A DNA stretch of 64,000 nt from assembly GCA_944321895.1 (NCBI GenBank), contig CALUNA010000008.1, positions 1 through 64,000 of the forward strand. The letters are read 5' to 3'. The translations under genes were made by a program, and so were the position numbers. The DNA is from an uncultured Bacteroidales bacterium. GTDB lineage: Bacteria > Bacteroidota > Bacteroidia > Bacteroidales > Paludibacteraceae. The notes under the pieces are model-generated. The model made no database searches, was not told where the DNA came from, and was given only the letters and a program-made list of their open reading frames with translations. Shown here piece after piece: positions 52,001 through 61,201 of the stretch (position 1 is its first letter; each line of letters opens with the position of its first letter).

Positions 52001-52294
52001 CGCGACGCCGCAGTTCAGCGCGGTTTGTCCGCCGAAGGCCAGCAGAATGGCATCCGGCTTTTCTTTCCGGATGACTTTTTCCACGAAAAACGGAGTTACG
52101 GGCAGGAAATATATTTTGTCGGCCACACCTTCGGATGTCTGTACGGTAGCTATGTTCGGGTTTATCAGTATGGTAAAAATGCCTTCCTCTTTCAGAGCTT
52201 TCAGAGCTTGTGAGCCGGAATAGTCGAATTCGCCAGCTTCGCCTATTTTCAATGCGCCTGAGCCGAGCAGAAGTACTTTTTGGGGCATCTTCAT
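49058..52294 (-). CDS. carB: Carbamoyl-phosphate synthase large chain
   Basis: 1078 residues, full length, from [27 protein letters not shown] (ATG 52294; 52288 also possible). Two ATP-grasp halves: the carboxyphosphate half with [13 protein letters not shown] and EYEVVRD, and the carbamate half beginning [21 protein letters not shown] with [12 protein letters not shown]. An MGS-like allosteric domain follows (last 130 residues, [11 protein letters not shown]). It uses ammonia from CarA, bicarbonate and two ATP. The gap after carA is 76 bp. The product feeds pyrB and arginine synthesis. Confidence 0.97.
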   Translation of the reverse strand: [1078 protein letters not shown]

Positions 52295-52370
52295 TGTAGT
52301 GGCAGGTGTCGGTTGGTCATTTGTTAAAAGCATAAATTGCAAATTTGTTGATTGGTCGTTTGTTTCGGTT

Positions 52371-53444
52371 TCAATGCATGAGTTCCACAAAGTTGTCGAA
52401 CAGAAATTCGGTGTCGGTCGGTCCGCTGGATGCTTCCGGATGGAATTGTGCGGAAAAGAACGGTTTCGATTTGTGACGTATTCCTTCGTTTGTACCGTCG
52501 TTCATGTTCACGAACAGCGGTTCCCATTCACTGCCGAGTGTTTTGTCATCGACGGCGAAACCGTGGTTCTGGCTTGTTATGAAACAACGGTTGCTGTTGA
52601 GCATGCGTACGGGCTGATTGTGTCCGCGGTGTCCGTATTTCAGTTTGTATATTTTCGCGCCGCCGGCCTTGCTCAGGAGTTGGTTGCCCATGCAAATGCC
52701 GAAAATGGGCTTGTCGGCATTCATTGCTGCACGGATGTGTGCGACGGCTGCTTCGCAATGGTCCGGATTTCCCGGTCCGTTGGAAATGAAGAGCCCGTCG
52801 TATTGCAGTGTGCTGAAGTCGTAGTTCCAAGGAACACGCAGGATGGTTACATCGCGTTTGAGCAGGCAGCGCAGAATGTTGTGCTTGACACCACAGTCCA
52901 CCAGGACCACTTTCTTGCTTCCGTTTCCATAGCGGATGACTTCCCTGCAGGAAACGACATCAACCTGATTGACTGCATTCGGGTCATCGAACGGGATGGG
53001 AGCTTCCGATTCCATTTGCAGGCAGCCGTTCATGGAACCTTGTTCCCGCAAAATACGGGTTATCTCCCGTGTGTCTACACCGTACATTCCGGCTATCTTC
53101 TGTTCTTTCAGCCAGTCGGACAGGCTTTTGGCGGCGTTCCAGTGGCTGTATTCAAATGAATAGTCGGAAATAATCACACCGCGGACGTGGATTTTTTCCG
53201 ACTCATAAAACATGGATATGTTGTTTTTGATTTGATCGGCCGGGACACCGTAGTTTCCTATTAACGGATAAGTGAGGACCAGAATTTGTCCGGAATAGGA
53301 GGGGTCGGTCAGGCTTTCCGGGTAGCCGGTCATGGCAGTGTTGAAAACAACCTCGCCGGCAACCGATTTTTCATAGCCGAATGATTTCCCCTGAAATATG
53401 GTCCCGTTTTCGAGTCGTAACGAGGCCGGAGTGTTTTGCTGCAT
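52371..53444 (-). CDS. carA: Carbamoyl-phosphate synthase small chain
   Basis: 357 residues. The N-terminal domain (1-150: SLRLENGTIFQGKSFGY, FNTAMTGYPESLTDPSYSGQI) and class I glutaminase domain (170-357) with catalytic Cys in FGICMGNQLLS and His/Glu in FHPEASSGPTDT are intact. It heads the carA-carB-PurF-like operon, with a TACTTTTG -7-like box at 53493-53500 (minus strand). Confidence 0.97.
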   Translation of the reverse strand: MQQNTPASLRLENGTIFQGKSFGYEKSVAGEVVFNTAMTGYPESLTDPSYSGQILVLTYPLIGNYGVPADQIKNNISMFYESEKIHVRGVIISDYSFEYSHWNAAKSLSDWLKEQKIAGMYGVDTREITRILREQGSMNGCLQMESEAPIPFDDPNAVNQVDVVSCREVIRYGNGSKKVVLVDCGVKHNILRCLLKRDVTILRVPWNYDFSTLQYDGLFISNGPGNPDHCEAAVAHIRAAMNADKPIFGICMGNQLLSKAGGAKIYKLKYGHRGHNQPVRMLNSNRCFITSQNHGFAVDDKTLGSEWEPLFVNMNDGTNEGIRHKSKPFFSAQFHPEASSGPTDTEFLFDNFVELMH

Positions 53445-53492
53445 AATGTGTCAGAAATTTGATTGTAGAAAAATGTTCCCTGAAAAACGGCA

Positions 53493-53500
53493 CAAAAGTA
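53493..53500 (-). promoter_or_regulatory. -7-like box of the carAB operon
   Basis: The minus strand reads TACTTTTG, 49 bp before the carA start. No clear -33 element is seen. Confidence 0.35.
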
Positions 53501-53600
53501 AGAAAAAAACCTCATATAATTATATATTTGATTTGTTTTTACTTGTTATTCTGACATAAAGTTGCTTTTTTGGTGGAAATCAAGTTATTTTGTCTTCGTT

Positions 53601-54173
53601 TTATTGGAAATTTCTTAATTCTTGATATAATTTTTGTACGGGTAGCCCCATTACGTTGAAATATGAACCGTTTATTTTTTCTACTCCGATACAGCCTATC
53701 CATTCCTGGATTCCGTATGCACCGGCTTTGTCGAACGGTTTGTATTTTTTTATATAGTAGTCAATTTCTTCAGTTTCAAGTGTGGCAAAGGTTACATCTG
53801 AGCGGACGGAAAACGTGACCTGTTTCCGATTGCTTGTCAGGCAGACGCCGGTATAGACCTGATGTGTTTTGCCGGAAAGGCGTAGCAGCATGTTTTGGGC
53901 TTCGGCCGGTGTGTGCGGCTTGCCCAATACTTGTCCGTCGAGCCAAACGATGGTGTCCGCGGTAATCAGCAGTGTTTTGTCATCCGGCAGCGGCTTGAAT
54001 GCCGTTGCTTTCAGTTTGGCCAGGTATATGGGGATTTCGGCTCCATGGAGTCCGTCTGGATAGACTTCTTCCGTGTTGATGGCCTTGCATGTGAACGGGA
54101 TGTCAAGTTTTGCCAGCAATTCCTTGCGGCGGGGCGATTGCGATCCGAGAATGATTTGGTATTGTTCTAACAT
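53601..54173 (-). CDS. maf: Maf family nucleotide pyrophosphatase
   Basis: 190 residues. N-terminal LGSQSPRRKELLAKL, the catalytic-site DKTLLITADTIVWLDGQVLGKP and the C-terminal KAGAYGIQEW segment define Maf/YhdE-type dTTP/UTP pyrophosphatases, which clean non-canonical nucleotides and are linked to septum inhibition. The start overlaps the stop of the upstream receptor gene by one base, so the two are probably coupled. Confidence 0.93.
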   Translation of the reverse strand: MLEQYQIILGSQSPRRKELLAKLDIPFTCKAINTEEVYPDGLHGAEIPIYLAKLKATAFKPLPDDKTLLITADTIVWLDGQVLGKPHTPAEAQNMLLRLSGKTHQVYTGVCLTSNRKQVTFSVRSDVTFATLETEEIDYYIKKYKPFDKAGAYGIQEWIGCIGVEKINGSYFNVMGLPVQKLYQELRNFQ

Positions 54174-56632
54174 TAGTCGGTAAAATCAGTTTCCATGTTT
54201 CCGTTGTAAGTATCGGAAGCATTTTTTTCGTTTCTGTTCATTTTGGGTTTCATGTTTCCGAAGTTGTAGGTTAGCATGAGGTTCAGATGCCGCCCCATGA
54301 ATCTGTTTTCGGAAATCTGGTAGAAGTTGTCGCCCCAGCGTTCGCTGCTGCGGTTGCGTGAGTTCAAAATATCCCTTACGGAAAAATTAAGCCCCAGTTT
54401 GCGGTCGAAGAATGTTTTCCGCAATCCCAGGTCTATGGCATACATGTGTGTCGTTTTGCCTTGTATAACCAGTTGCGGAGAGGAATAGCGGCCGGTGATT
54501 TGTCCGGAGAAATCCTTGCCGAACATCATCATGGCATTGATTCGTGCGGTCCAGGCAAAGTTATGTTGTCCATCTATATGGACGGTGGTCGTGTTGTTGA
54601 AGGTGTATTCTGCTTCATCCATCGTGCTGTAATAGCCGCTTACGGAGGTTGTCAGCTGCAGAAATTCCTTGAACAGCCTGTTTTTTGCAATCAATTCAAT
54701 ACCCAGCCGCTGCGATTGTGAAACATTGATGTATGTGTTTTCCATAATACCTGCATTGTTTACGTATCGGACGTTCTGGATGACATCATCCGTAAAGCGG
54801 TAGAACAGTCCGCCGGAGAGCGTTTGTCCGCTTTTCCAGTTTTTCAGGTAGTTCAGTTCCAGTGCCGATGAAAATTCAGGAAGCAAATCTCCGTTTCCGT
54901 ATGAAATGTTGGTGGAATCGGAAAAATCCCGGAAAGGGTTTATCTGCCTTCCGCGCGGCCGGTCAATGCGCCGCGTGTAGTTCAGCTGTATTTCATCTTC
55001 TTTTGGCAGAACGTACGACAAATATGCGCTCGGAAACAGTTGCAGGTAGCTTTTGGGCTCGTTGGGTATATCCAAGGTGGAGGTTTGACGCAACATGTAT
55101 TCGGCACGCAATCCGACTTGTGCGCTCAGCTTGTCAAAAAAACGGTTGCCATAGGTCACGTATGCCGCATGGCGTTGTTCCTTGTATTCGAACTTGTCCT
55201 TGTAGGAGGCAATTTCTTCTCCTGTCATGCGGTCAATGGCTCCTGAATTGCTGAGGTTGTTTTGCAAAGTGGTTTGCCATCCTGCTTCCATCCGGCTTCC
55301 TTCCGTGATTTTGTAGGTGTAATCAGCTTTGAACTCCCAGGTGTTGTTGTGTCCATCGCTGTATTGTTCCTGGCTGTTTTCCAGTTCGGGTGTTCCGCTT
55401 GTCAGGTCGTTTTGTGTATAGATGGACACATTGTCGTTCATGAAATTCCGTGTCGACGCACTGACAAACAAGTTGTGGGCCTTGGTGAAGTCAATGTTGT
55501 AGTCGAGCGAGAAATTGTAGCTCGGCCTGTGTCCGCTTGCCGTTTCCAGACGTTCATAGTCGCGCAGGGCTGTGCCGCTTGGAATTTCCGTAAGCCAGTA
55601 ATGGGTGTTGTTGTCCTGTTTGCTTTTGTTGGCAAACATGCCGAATCCGGAAAAGCCGATGGAACTGTTGTCCGTGATGCGGACATCTATGCCGGCGCGT
55701 GTGAAGATGCCGCTCATGACCCTGTTGTTGTCGCCTGTCTGGTAGAGGCGCGTGGTGTCGGATGCGTTGTAGTTGTAACGGTCGCTCATGCTGCTGCCGA
55801 CAGCTCGCATTTGCCGGTAACCAATGTTTATGTAGGTGTCCACAATGCCTTTGCTGTAATTGAAATTGATGCCTGCCATGCCTCCCGGAATGGCTCCCCA
55901 AGGATACAGAATGCCGGCATTTGCACTGCCGTAGTAGCCGCCCTTGCGGTTTTTTTTCATGACTAGGTTAATAACGCCGGCCGTACCTTCCGGGCTGTAT
56001 TTGGCTGATGGATTGGTGATGACTTCTATTTCTTCAATATTCTCGGCCGGCAATTGCTGGAGTATTTGTGCACGGTTTTCCGCTGTCAGGCCGGATGGTT
56101 TCCCGTTTATCCAGATTTCTACATTTTCATTGTTCCGCAACGAAATGTTGCCTTCGTTGTCAACCTCGACCGACGGAATGTTCTCCAATACATCCGTGGC
56201 CGCACCCCCGGCCGATGCTATGTTCTGGTCGACGGAAAAGACTTTTCTGTCCAGTTCAAAGCGCATGGTGGTTCCCTGGGCTACGACTTCTACTTCCTGC
56301 AGCACCTGGTTGTCTTCGTTCAGATAGATTTTGCCCAGATCCACGGCCTTGTCTTCAATGGTGAATGTCTGTGATTTTTCGGTGTATCCGATAAACGAGA
56401 AGACGATCTTGTAACTTCCTTTTGCAATGTTCTTCAGTTCGAAGCTGCCGTCCTCATCCGTGCTGTTTCCCGTAATGGGGACGGTGTTGTCCGGTTTGTA
56501 AAGTGATACGTTCGCAAAGTCAATGGGCATGCGGGTTTTCCCGTCAAGCAATACGCCTTTGACCGAATATTGGGAAAATGCCGCAACTGCGGACAGCCAT
56601 AGCAATACGCTTAGAAAAACACTCTTTTTCAT
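54173..56632 (-). CDS. TonB-dependent receptor-like outer membrane protein
   Basis: 819 residues. A signal peptide (1-20), a carboxypeptidase-regulatory-like domain (about 22-100: VKGVLLDGKTRMPIDFANVSLY), a plug domain (about 115-225: VLENIPSVEVDNEGNISLRNNENVEIWINGKP) and a beta-barrel of the OMP_b-brl_3 type to the end. It lacks a SusD partner, so it is not a classical SusC. It probably imports a small ligand or has another outer-membrane role. It lies 77 bp after aroQ and overlaps maf. Confidence 0.9.
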   Translation of the reverse strand: MKKSVFLSVLLWLSAVAAFSQYSVKGVLLDGKTRMPIDFANVSLYKPDNTVPITGNSTDEDGSFELKNIAKGSYKIVFSFIGYTEKSQTFTIEDKAVDLGKIYLNEDNQVLQEVEVVAQGTTMRFELDRKVFSVDQNIASAGGAATDVLENIPSVEVDNEGNISLRNNENVEIWINGKPSGLTAENRAQILQQLPAENIEEIEVITNPSAKYSPEGTAGVINLVMKKNRKGGYYGSANAGILYPWGAIPGGMAGINFNYSKGIVDTYINIGYRQMRAVGSSMSDRYNYNASDTTRLYQTGDNNRVMSGIFTRAGIDVRITDNSSIGFSGFGMFANKSKQDNNTHYWLTEIPSGTALRDYERLETASGHRPSYNFSLDYNIDFTKAHNLFVSASTRNFMNDNVSIYTQNDLTSGTPELENSQEQYSDGHNNTWEFKADYTYKITEGSRMEAGWQTTLQNNLSNSGAIDRMTGEEIASYKDKFEYKEQRHAAYVTYGNRFFDKLSAQVGLRAEYMLRQTSTLDIPNEPKSYLQLFPSAYLSYVLPKEDEIQLNYTRRIDRPRGRQINPFRDFSDSTNISYGNGDLLPEFSSALELNYLKNWKSGQTLSGGLFYRFTDDVIQNVRYVNNAGIMENTYINVSQSQRLGIELIAKNRLFKEFLQLTTSVSGYYSTMDEAEYTFNNTTTVHIDGQHNFAWTARINAMMMFGKDFSGQITGRYSSPQLVIQGKTTHMYAIDLGLRKTFFDRKLGLNFSVRDILNSRNRSSERWGDNFYQISENRFMGRHLNLMLTYNFGNMKPKMNRNEKNASDTYNGNMETDFTD

Positions 56633-56709
56633 AATCCTTTTTCAAAACACACTTATGCACATAGACTATTGTCGTGTGTTGATGTTTAATGCCTGTAAGT
56701 TAAATTCTG

Positions 56710-57141
56710 TTATTCTCGTGTTTCCAACAGGGCGATGATGGCCAATTGGTAAGAAGCAAGTCCGAATCCGCAAATTACTCCCTTGCATACGGGGCTCAGG
56801 TATGAATGCCTGCGGAATTCTTCGCGTGCATGCACGTTGCTGATGTGTACTTCAATTACGGGTGTCCGAATGGCCTTGATGGCATCTGCCAGGGCAATGG
56901 ATGTATGTGTGTATGCACCGGCGTTCAGTACGATACCGTCGTATTCAAAACCAGTTTCATGCAGTTTGTCTATCAGTGCGCCTTCGTGGTTGCTTTGGAA
57001 ATATTCAATGTCCGCTTTTGAGCCGAAGTCTGCGCGCAATTGTTGCAGATATGGTTCAAAGCCGGTCTTGCCGTAAATTTCCGGTTCACGTTGGCCTAAC
57101 AGGTTCAGGTTAGGTCCGTTTAAGATCAGAATCCTTTTCAT
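56710..57141 (-). CDS. aroQ: Type II 3-dehydroquinate dehydratase
   Basis: 143 residues. NGPNLNLLGQREPEIYG at the N terminus (with the conserved loop Arg and Tyr), FQSNHEGALIDKLHE, NAGAYTHTSIAL and EVHISNVHAREEFRRHSYLS are all family signatures. It forms a dodecameric cytoplasmic enzyme that dehydrates 3-dehydroquinate in the shikimate pathway. It follows the SemiSWEET gene by 13 bp. Confidence 0.96.
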   Translation of the reverse strand: MKRILILNGPNLNLLGQREPEIYGKTGFEPYLQQLRADFGSKADIEYFQSNHEGALIDKLHETGFEYDGIVLNAGAYTHTSIALADAIKAIRTPVIEVHISNVHAREEFRRHSYLSPVCKGVICGFGLASYQLAIIALLETRE

Positions 57142-57154
57142 GTCCTTAAAAAAA

Positions 57155-57433
57155 CTATATGCGGTTGTTTTCCCTTGTTTTGTTTTTGATGCATTTGTAT
57201 AGCACGTAGAATGATGGAATCAGGCAAATGCCGTTGGTAAGCCAGATAACGGTGGTGGCTGACAGAATGCCGTACAGGAACCAGCAGAACACGCCGCCGG
57301 TCAATATGGAAAACATAAGTAGCGATATGCTTTCCGTCTTGCCGGTTTTATAGACGAGCCATGCCTGCGGGAATTGTGAAACAGCCATGCATATGCCGGC
57401 TGCATATCCGATTATATTGATGAGAATTTCCAT
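57155..57433 (-). CDS. SemiSWEET sugar transporter
   Basis: 92 residues from MEILINIIGY. Three transmembrane helices form one PQ-loop triple-helix bundle, with the motif AVSQFPQAWLVYKTGKTES in TM1-loop and NGICLIPSFYVLYK in TM3. SemiSWEETs dimerise in the inner membrane and carry sugars down their gradient. The first gene of a small leftward group with aroQ. Confidence 0.92.
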   Translation of the reverse strand: MEILINIIGYAAGICMAVSQFPQAWLVYKTGKTESISLLMFSILTGGVFCWFLYGILSATTVIWLTNGICLIPSFYVLYKCIKNKTRENNRI

Positions 57434-57483
57434 GCTTTTCTGTCTTCGGAGCAACAAAGGTAAGGAAAATTAAAAAAATGCTC

Positions 57484-57525
57484 AAACAAAAAAACGTACG
57501 ATAACAAGATGTTACGTACGTTTTT
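57484..57525 (-). terminator. Terminator of serCA
   Basis: AAAACGTACG (57491-57500) pairs with CGTACGTTTT (57515-57524), with TAAC/GTTA pairing inside. On the minus strand it is followed by a run of eight T residues counting the stem base. It lies 20 bp past the serA stop. Confidence 0.85.
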
Positions 57526-57545
57526 CATATTTTTACCGATGGAGA

Positions 57546-58463
57546 TTAGTTTACCCTGAATTTTTCATTACCGTTCACTAAAAAATCGACAATTTGCCTT
57601 GCTGCGGCAATGCCGGCATTGATATTGGCTTCAGCCGTTTGGGCGCCCATCTTTTTCGGTGTGGAGAAATAGCGTCCGGCGAATTTCTCACTCATGGCGG
57701 CATGGTTGCCGGGCATGATGTCGGTGACATATTTGAAATCGGCGCGTTCTTCCATGAACTGTTCCATGCCGGCCTCATCAATGACTTCCTTGCGTGCGGT
57801 GTTCACCAATATGGCACCTTTGGGCATGCGTCCCAGCAGGTCTTTATTGATGGAATTTTTTGTTTCGGCCGTTGCAGGAATGTGCAGTGAAACGATGTCA
57901 TTGCCGGCATACAGTTCTTCAACGGATTTAAGAGCTTTCACGCCATCTTTCTCAATGACTTCGGTCGGGCAATAGGCATCGTATGCGGAAATTTCCATGC
58001 CAAAACCTTTGGCTATGCGGGCCACATTGCGGCCGACATTGCCATAGGCGTGTATGCCCAGGCGCTTGCCTTTCAGTTCCGTACCGGAAGTTCCGTTGTA
58101 GAAATTGCGCACGGCATATACCAACAGGCCGAATACCAGTTCTGCCACGGCGTTGGAATTTTGTCCGGGTGTGTTCATGACACAAACGCCTGCAGCCGTA
58201 GCGGCCTGCAAGTCTACATTATCGTAACCGGCACCGGCACGTACAATGATTTTCAGCGCTTTGGCTGCATTGATTACTTCCGCATCGATAATGTCGGAGC
58301 GGATGATGATGGCATCGGCATCACAAACAGCGTCAAGCAATTGTTTCTTGGCTGTATATTTTTCCAGCAGGGCCAGTTCAAAGCCCGCAGTTTCAATCTC
58401 CTTGCGGATACCGTCCACGGCTATTTTTGCGAACGGTTTTTCAGTGGCAACTAAAATCTTCAT
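57546..58463 (-). CDS. serA: D-3-phosphoglycerate dehydrogenase (short form without ACT domain)
   Basis: 305 residues. The NAD-binding loop GIHAYGNVGRNVARI (about 131-145), catalytic Arg in VNTARKEVIDEAG and His in MPGNHAAMSEKF identify a D-isomer 2-hydroxyacid dehydrogenase. The adjacent serC supports phosphoglycerate as substrate. It lacks the C-terminal ACT domain of E. coli-type SerA, so serine feedback by that route is not expected. The gap after serC is 20 bp. Confidence 0.93.
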   Translation of the reverse strand: MKILVATEKPFAKIAVDGIRKEIETAGFELALLEKYTAKKQLLDAVCDADAIIIRSDIIDAEVINAAKALKIIVRAGAGYDNVDLQAATAAGVCVMNTPGQNSNAVAELVFGLLVYAVRNFYNGTSGTELKGKRLGIHAYGNVGRNVARIAKGFGMEISAYDAYCPTEVIEKDGVKALKSVEELYAGNDIVSLHIPATAETKNSINKDLLGRMPKGAILVNTARKEVIDEAGMEQFMEERADFKYVTDIMPGNHAAMSEKFAGRYFSTPKKMGAQTAEANINAGIAAARQIVDFLVNGNEKFRVN

Positions 58464-58483
58464 GTTCGGTTGATTTTGTTTGT

Positions 58484-59554
58484 TCAGGCATGTAGTTTTT
58501 CAAATTCGTGCATGCAGTCAATCAGGGCCTGCACGCTTTCAATTGGCAATGCGTTGTAGCAGGAAGCACGGAAGCCGCCGACGGAGCGGTGTCCTTTTAT
58601 GCCGACCATGCCTTTGCCGGTTGCAAAAGTGATGAATTCGCTTTCAAGCGGCTTGTATTCCTCTTTCATGACAAAGCAGATGTTCATGCGCGAACGGTCT
58701 TCCTTGCGTGCTGTCCCGACGAACATTTTGCTGTTGTCAATGGCGTTGTAGAGCAATTCGGCTTTGGCGATGTTGCGTTTTTCCGCCCCTTCGACGCCGC
58801 CGTTGGCTTTGAGCCAGCGCAGTGTTTCCAATGCAGTGTAGATGGGCAGCACGGGCGGTGTGTTGAACATGGAGCCGTTGTCGATATGTGTCCGGTAGTC
58901 GAGCATGGTCGGAATGTGACGGCTTACCTTGCCCAGAATGTCGTTGCGGATAATGACGAACGTAACGCCGGCCGGTGCCAGATTCTTTTGTGCTCCACCG
59001 TATATGATACCGTATTTGCTCACGTCAACGGGTCTTGAAAGAATGTCGGATGACATGTCGGCTACCAATGGAACGGGCGAGTCCAGGTCTTTCAGCAGTT
59101 CAGTGCCGTATATCGTGTTGTTTGTGGTGATATGAAAATAGTCGGCATCTGCCGGAATGACAAAATCTTTTGGAATAAACGTGTAGTTGGCATCTGCCGA
59201 TGAGGCAACCTCTACCACTTCGCCGAAGCCTTTGGCTTCCTTCATGGCTTTTTTTGCCCAGACACCTGTGTTCAGGTATGCTGCTTTCTTTTCCAGCAGG
59301 TTGAACGGAACCATGCAGAATTGCAAACTTGCGCCTCCGCCCAGGAAAATAACGGAGTAGCCTTCCGGAATGTTGAGCAATTCCTTGAACAGGGCAACTG
59401 CTTCATCGACAATCGGCTGGAAATTTTTTGCCCTGTGGCTGATTTCAAGAATCGACAAACCGTCATTCTGGAAGTCAAGGACAGCTTGTGCTGTCTTTTC
59501 AATCACTTCGCGCGGCAGGATGGATGGCCCCGCATTAAAATTATGCTTCTTCAT
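58484..59554 (-). CDS. serC: Phosphoserine aminotransferase
   Basis: 356 residues. [17 protein letters not shown] at the N terminus, [12 protein letters not shown], the PLP lysine in [12 protein letters not shown] (about 193-204) and [17 protein letters not shown] at the C terminus are family hallmarks. It converts phosphohydroxypyruvate to phosphoserine. First gene of the serC-serA operon; serB is not adjacent. Confidence 0.97.
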   Translation of the reverse strand: MKKHNFNAGPSILPREVIEKTAQAVLDFQNDGLSILEISHRAKNFQPIVDEAVALFKELLNIPEGYSVIFLGGGASLQFCMVPFNLLEKKAAYLNTGVWAKKAMKEAKGFGEVVEVASSADANYTFIPKDFVIPADADYFHITTNNTIYGTELLKDLDSPVPLVADMSSDILSRPVDVSKYGIIYGGAQKNLAPAGVTFVIIRNDILGKVSRHIPTMLDYRTHIDNGSMFNTPPVLPIYTALETLRWLKANGGVEGAEKRNIAKAELLYNAIDNSKMFVGTARKEDRSRMNICFVMKEEYKPLESEFITFATGKGMVGIKGHRSVGGFRASCYNALPIESVQALIDCMHEFEKLHA

Positions 59555-59592
59555 ATACAGCTAGTTTGATATGTTTTTGGTGAATTTGTCCG

Positions 59593-59624
59593 CAAAAGTA
59601 CATTTTTTTTTCGGTTATGTCAAT
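59593..59624 (-). promoter_or_regulatory. Promoter of serCA
   Basis: The minus strand reads TTG (59624-59622), 21 bp, TACTTTTG (59600-59593), 39 bp before the serC start. Confidence 0.55.
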
Positions 59625-59769
59625 TAAATTCCATCTAAACTTTCGTTTGTTCCATGTTTTTGTCGGAAAGGTAATCCGAACGGTTATTCTTGTGTTGTAA
59701 AAGTCAAAGCTTTACCGGACGGATTTGCGGGAAAAGCTGGAGTATGTTGTTTATGTGCTGACCATAAAG

Positions 59770-59796
59770 AAAGGCCTGCGTATCGTGCAGGCCTTT
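59770..59796. terminator. Hairpin after the sorting-tail protein gene
   Basis: AAAGGCCTGC (59770-59779) pairs perfectly with GCAGGCCTTT (59787-59796). It follows the leftward gene ending at 59831; the T-rich tail is short (CTTTAT). Confidence 0.7.
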
Positions 59797-59830
59797 GGGC
59801 TAATGTTGGTCTTTGGAAATGCTCATGTCT

Positions 59831-61201
59831 TTATTTGACAATGATTTTATGTGTTTTGCCTGCTACCGACAATATGTACATGCCTGGTTCAACCCGTATG
59901 CCGTATTGGTCACGGGCATGTTGTTGGTCAATAAGCTGGCCGGTAATGGAAAACAACCGGATAGCGGCACTTCCATTGAAGTATGCTTCTATGTTTTGTC
60001 CGTTCACGCTGATTCTGGGCGCAACGGAAGTCTCGGCCAATTCTGTTGCTGTTCCGTTTGAAACGCTGAATGTTGTTGAATATTCGTTTGAGCTGACAGT
60101 ATCGTTGTGACAAATGGTTTCGTAATGGATGTTCAGATTGTATGTGCCGTTGTCCAAACCGGTGCTGATGTTTGTTGCTTCAGCTGTTTGCCATATTGTT
60201 TCATATTCGGGCGTTTCCGGATCTGCATCCGTGTACATGCCGATTCTGTTTGCGCGTATGATTTCATTATTTTGTGTTATGGTGTAGCACATGTAAGCTG
60301 CAATGTCTTTGGGCATTATTTTAAGCAGGTCATTTGCTTTTTCTGCTCCGGCAGGACCATCTGCGCCAATGCGTGCGGAAACGCTGGTCGTTCCGCCGTT
60401 CAGTAAAAGGGGTGATGAATTGGAAAAGGTGCCTTGCTCGGCAGCCAAATCGGTTGCATTGCTCAGTGTAGCTTCTGCGCCAATGCCGATGAGGTCCGTG
60501 TCCAATAAGGTTACCAGTTTGTGTACGTCTGCGTCATTGAATGTGAGTGTGTTGCGATTGTACGAAACCTGCCATCTCACTTTCCCGTTGGCAGCATTGT
60601 TAAGTCTGTATTTTGATCCGGCAGTCAGCAGAACATCGGCAGTCAGCACGGTGCTGCTTGCCGGAGAAATGGCAACTTCAACGGCTCCCTTGTAGTTTGT
60701 ATAGGTAAAGGAGCAGACGGTGAGCCCGTTCTCGTCCGGAGCGGAAAAAGGATGGTCGGTTGTGAATGTGGTGCTTGTATTCAAGTATAGAAGTTGTGCA
60801 TCACACAGGAATTTGATATACGGACTTTCTGCGGGTTGGTAGATTTTTGCCCGGAATGTTACGTCTTTTTCCTCCTGAAGTGTGAATTGCCTTCCTGCAT
60901 TGACCGAGGCCTGATGTGTTGACTGGCTGCCGGTTCCGTCGGCAAAAACAACCTGGTATTCATAATTTCCGGCAGGCAGTGTCAGCGTTTTTGAATAAAT
61001 GTCGCTGCCATCCGATGGCGCGTCCATTAGATAGGCATCTGTAGGTGTATCACCATCCATCTGGATTGCGGTGCCTATGGTACCGGTCGGTATTGCTGTT
61101 TCAGATGGAACCATGTTGAAACGAATGTAAAGATTTTGTGCTTGTGCGCTCATGGATACGAAACATAAGGCAGCAAGACTTAAAGTGAATAAATTTTTCA
61201 T
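59831..61201 (-). CDS. Secreted protein of unknown function with type IX sorting tail
   Basis: 456 residues. A signal peptide (about 1-22, ending AQAQ) is followed by beta-rich sequence reminiscent of SusE/F-like or starch-binding modules (for example LPAGNYEYQVVFADG near 75-90), though I cannot assign a family with confidence. The last 75 residues form a type IX sorting domain (IRLFSITGQLIDQQ...GMYILSVAGKTHKIIVK). It would be exported to the surface. Monocistronic between a hairpin at 59770 and the 389-bp gap upstream. Confidence 0.75.
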   Translation of the reverse strand: MKNLFTLSLAALCFVSMSAQAQNLYIRFNMVPSETAIPTGTIGTAIQMDGDTPTDAYLMDAPSDGSDIYSKTLTLPAGNYEYQVVFADGTGSQSTHQASVNAGRQFTLQEEKDVTFRAKIYQPAESPYIKFLCDAQLLYLNTSTTFTTDHPFSAPDENGLTVCSFTYTNYKGAVEVAISPASSTVLTADVLLTAGSKYRLNNAANGKVRWQVSYNRNTLTFNDADVHKLVTLLDTDLIGIGAEATLSNATDLAAEQGTFSNSSPLLLNGGTTSVSARIGADGPAGAEKANDLLKIMPKDIAAYMCYTITQNNEIIRANRIGMYTDADPETPEYETIWQTAEATNISTGLDNGTYNLNIHYETICHNDTVSSNEYSTTFSVSNGTATELAETSVAPRISVNGQNIEAYFNGSAAIRLFSITGQLIDQQHARDQYGIRVEPGMYILSVAGKTHKIIVK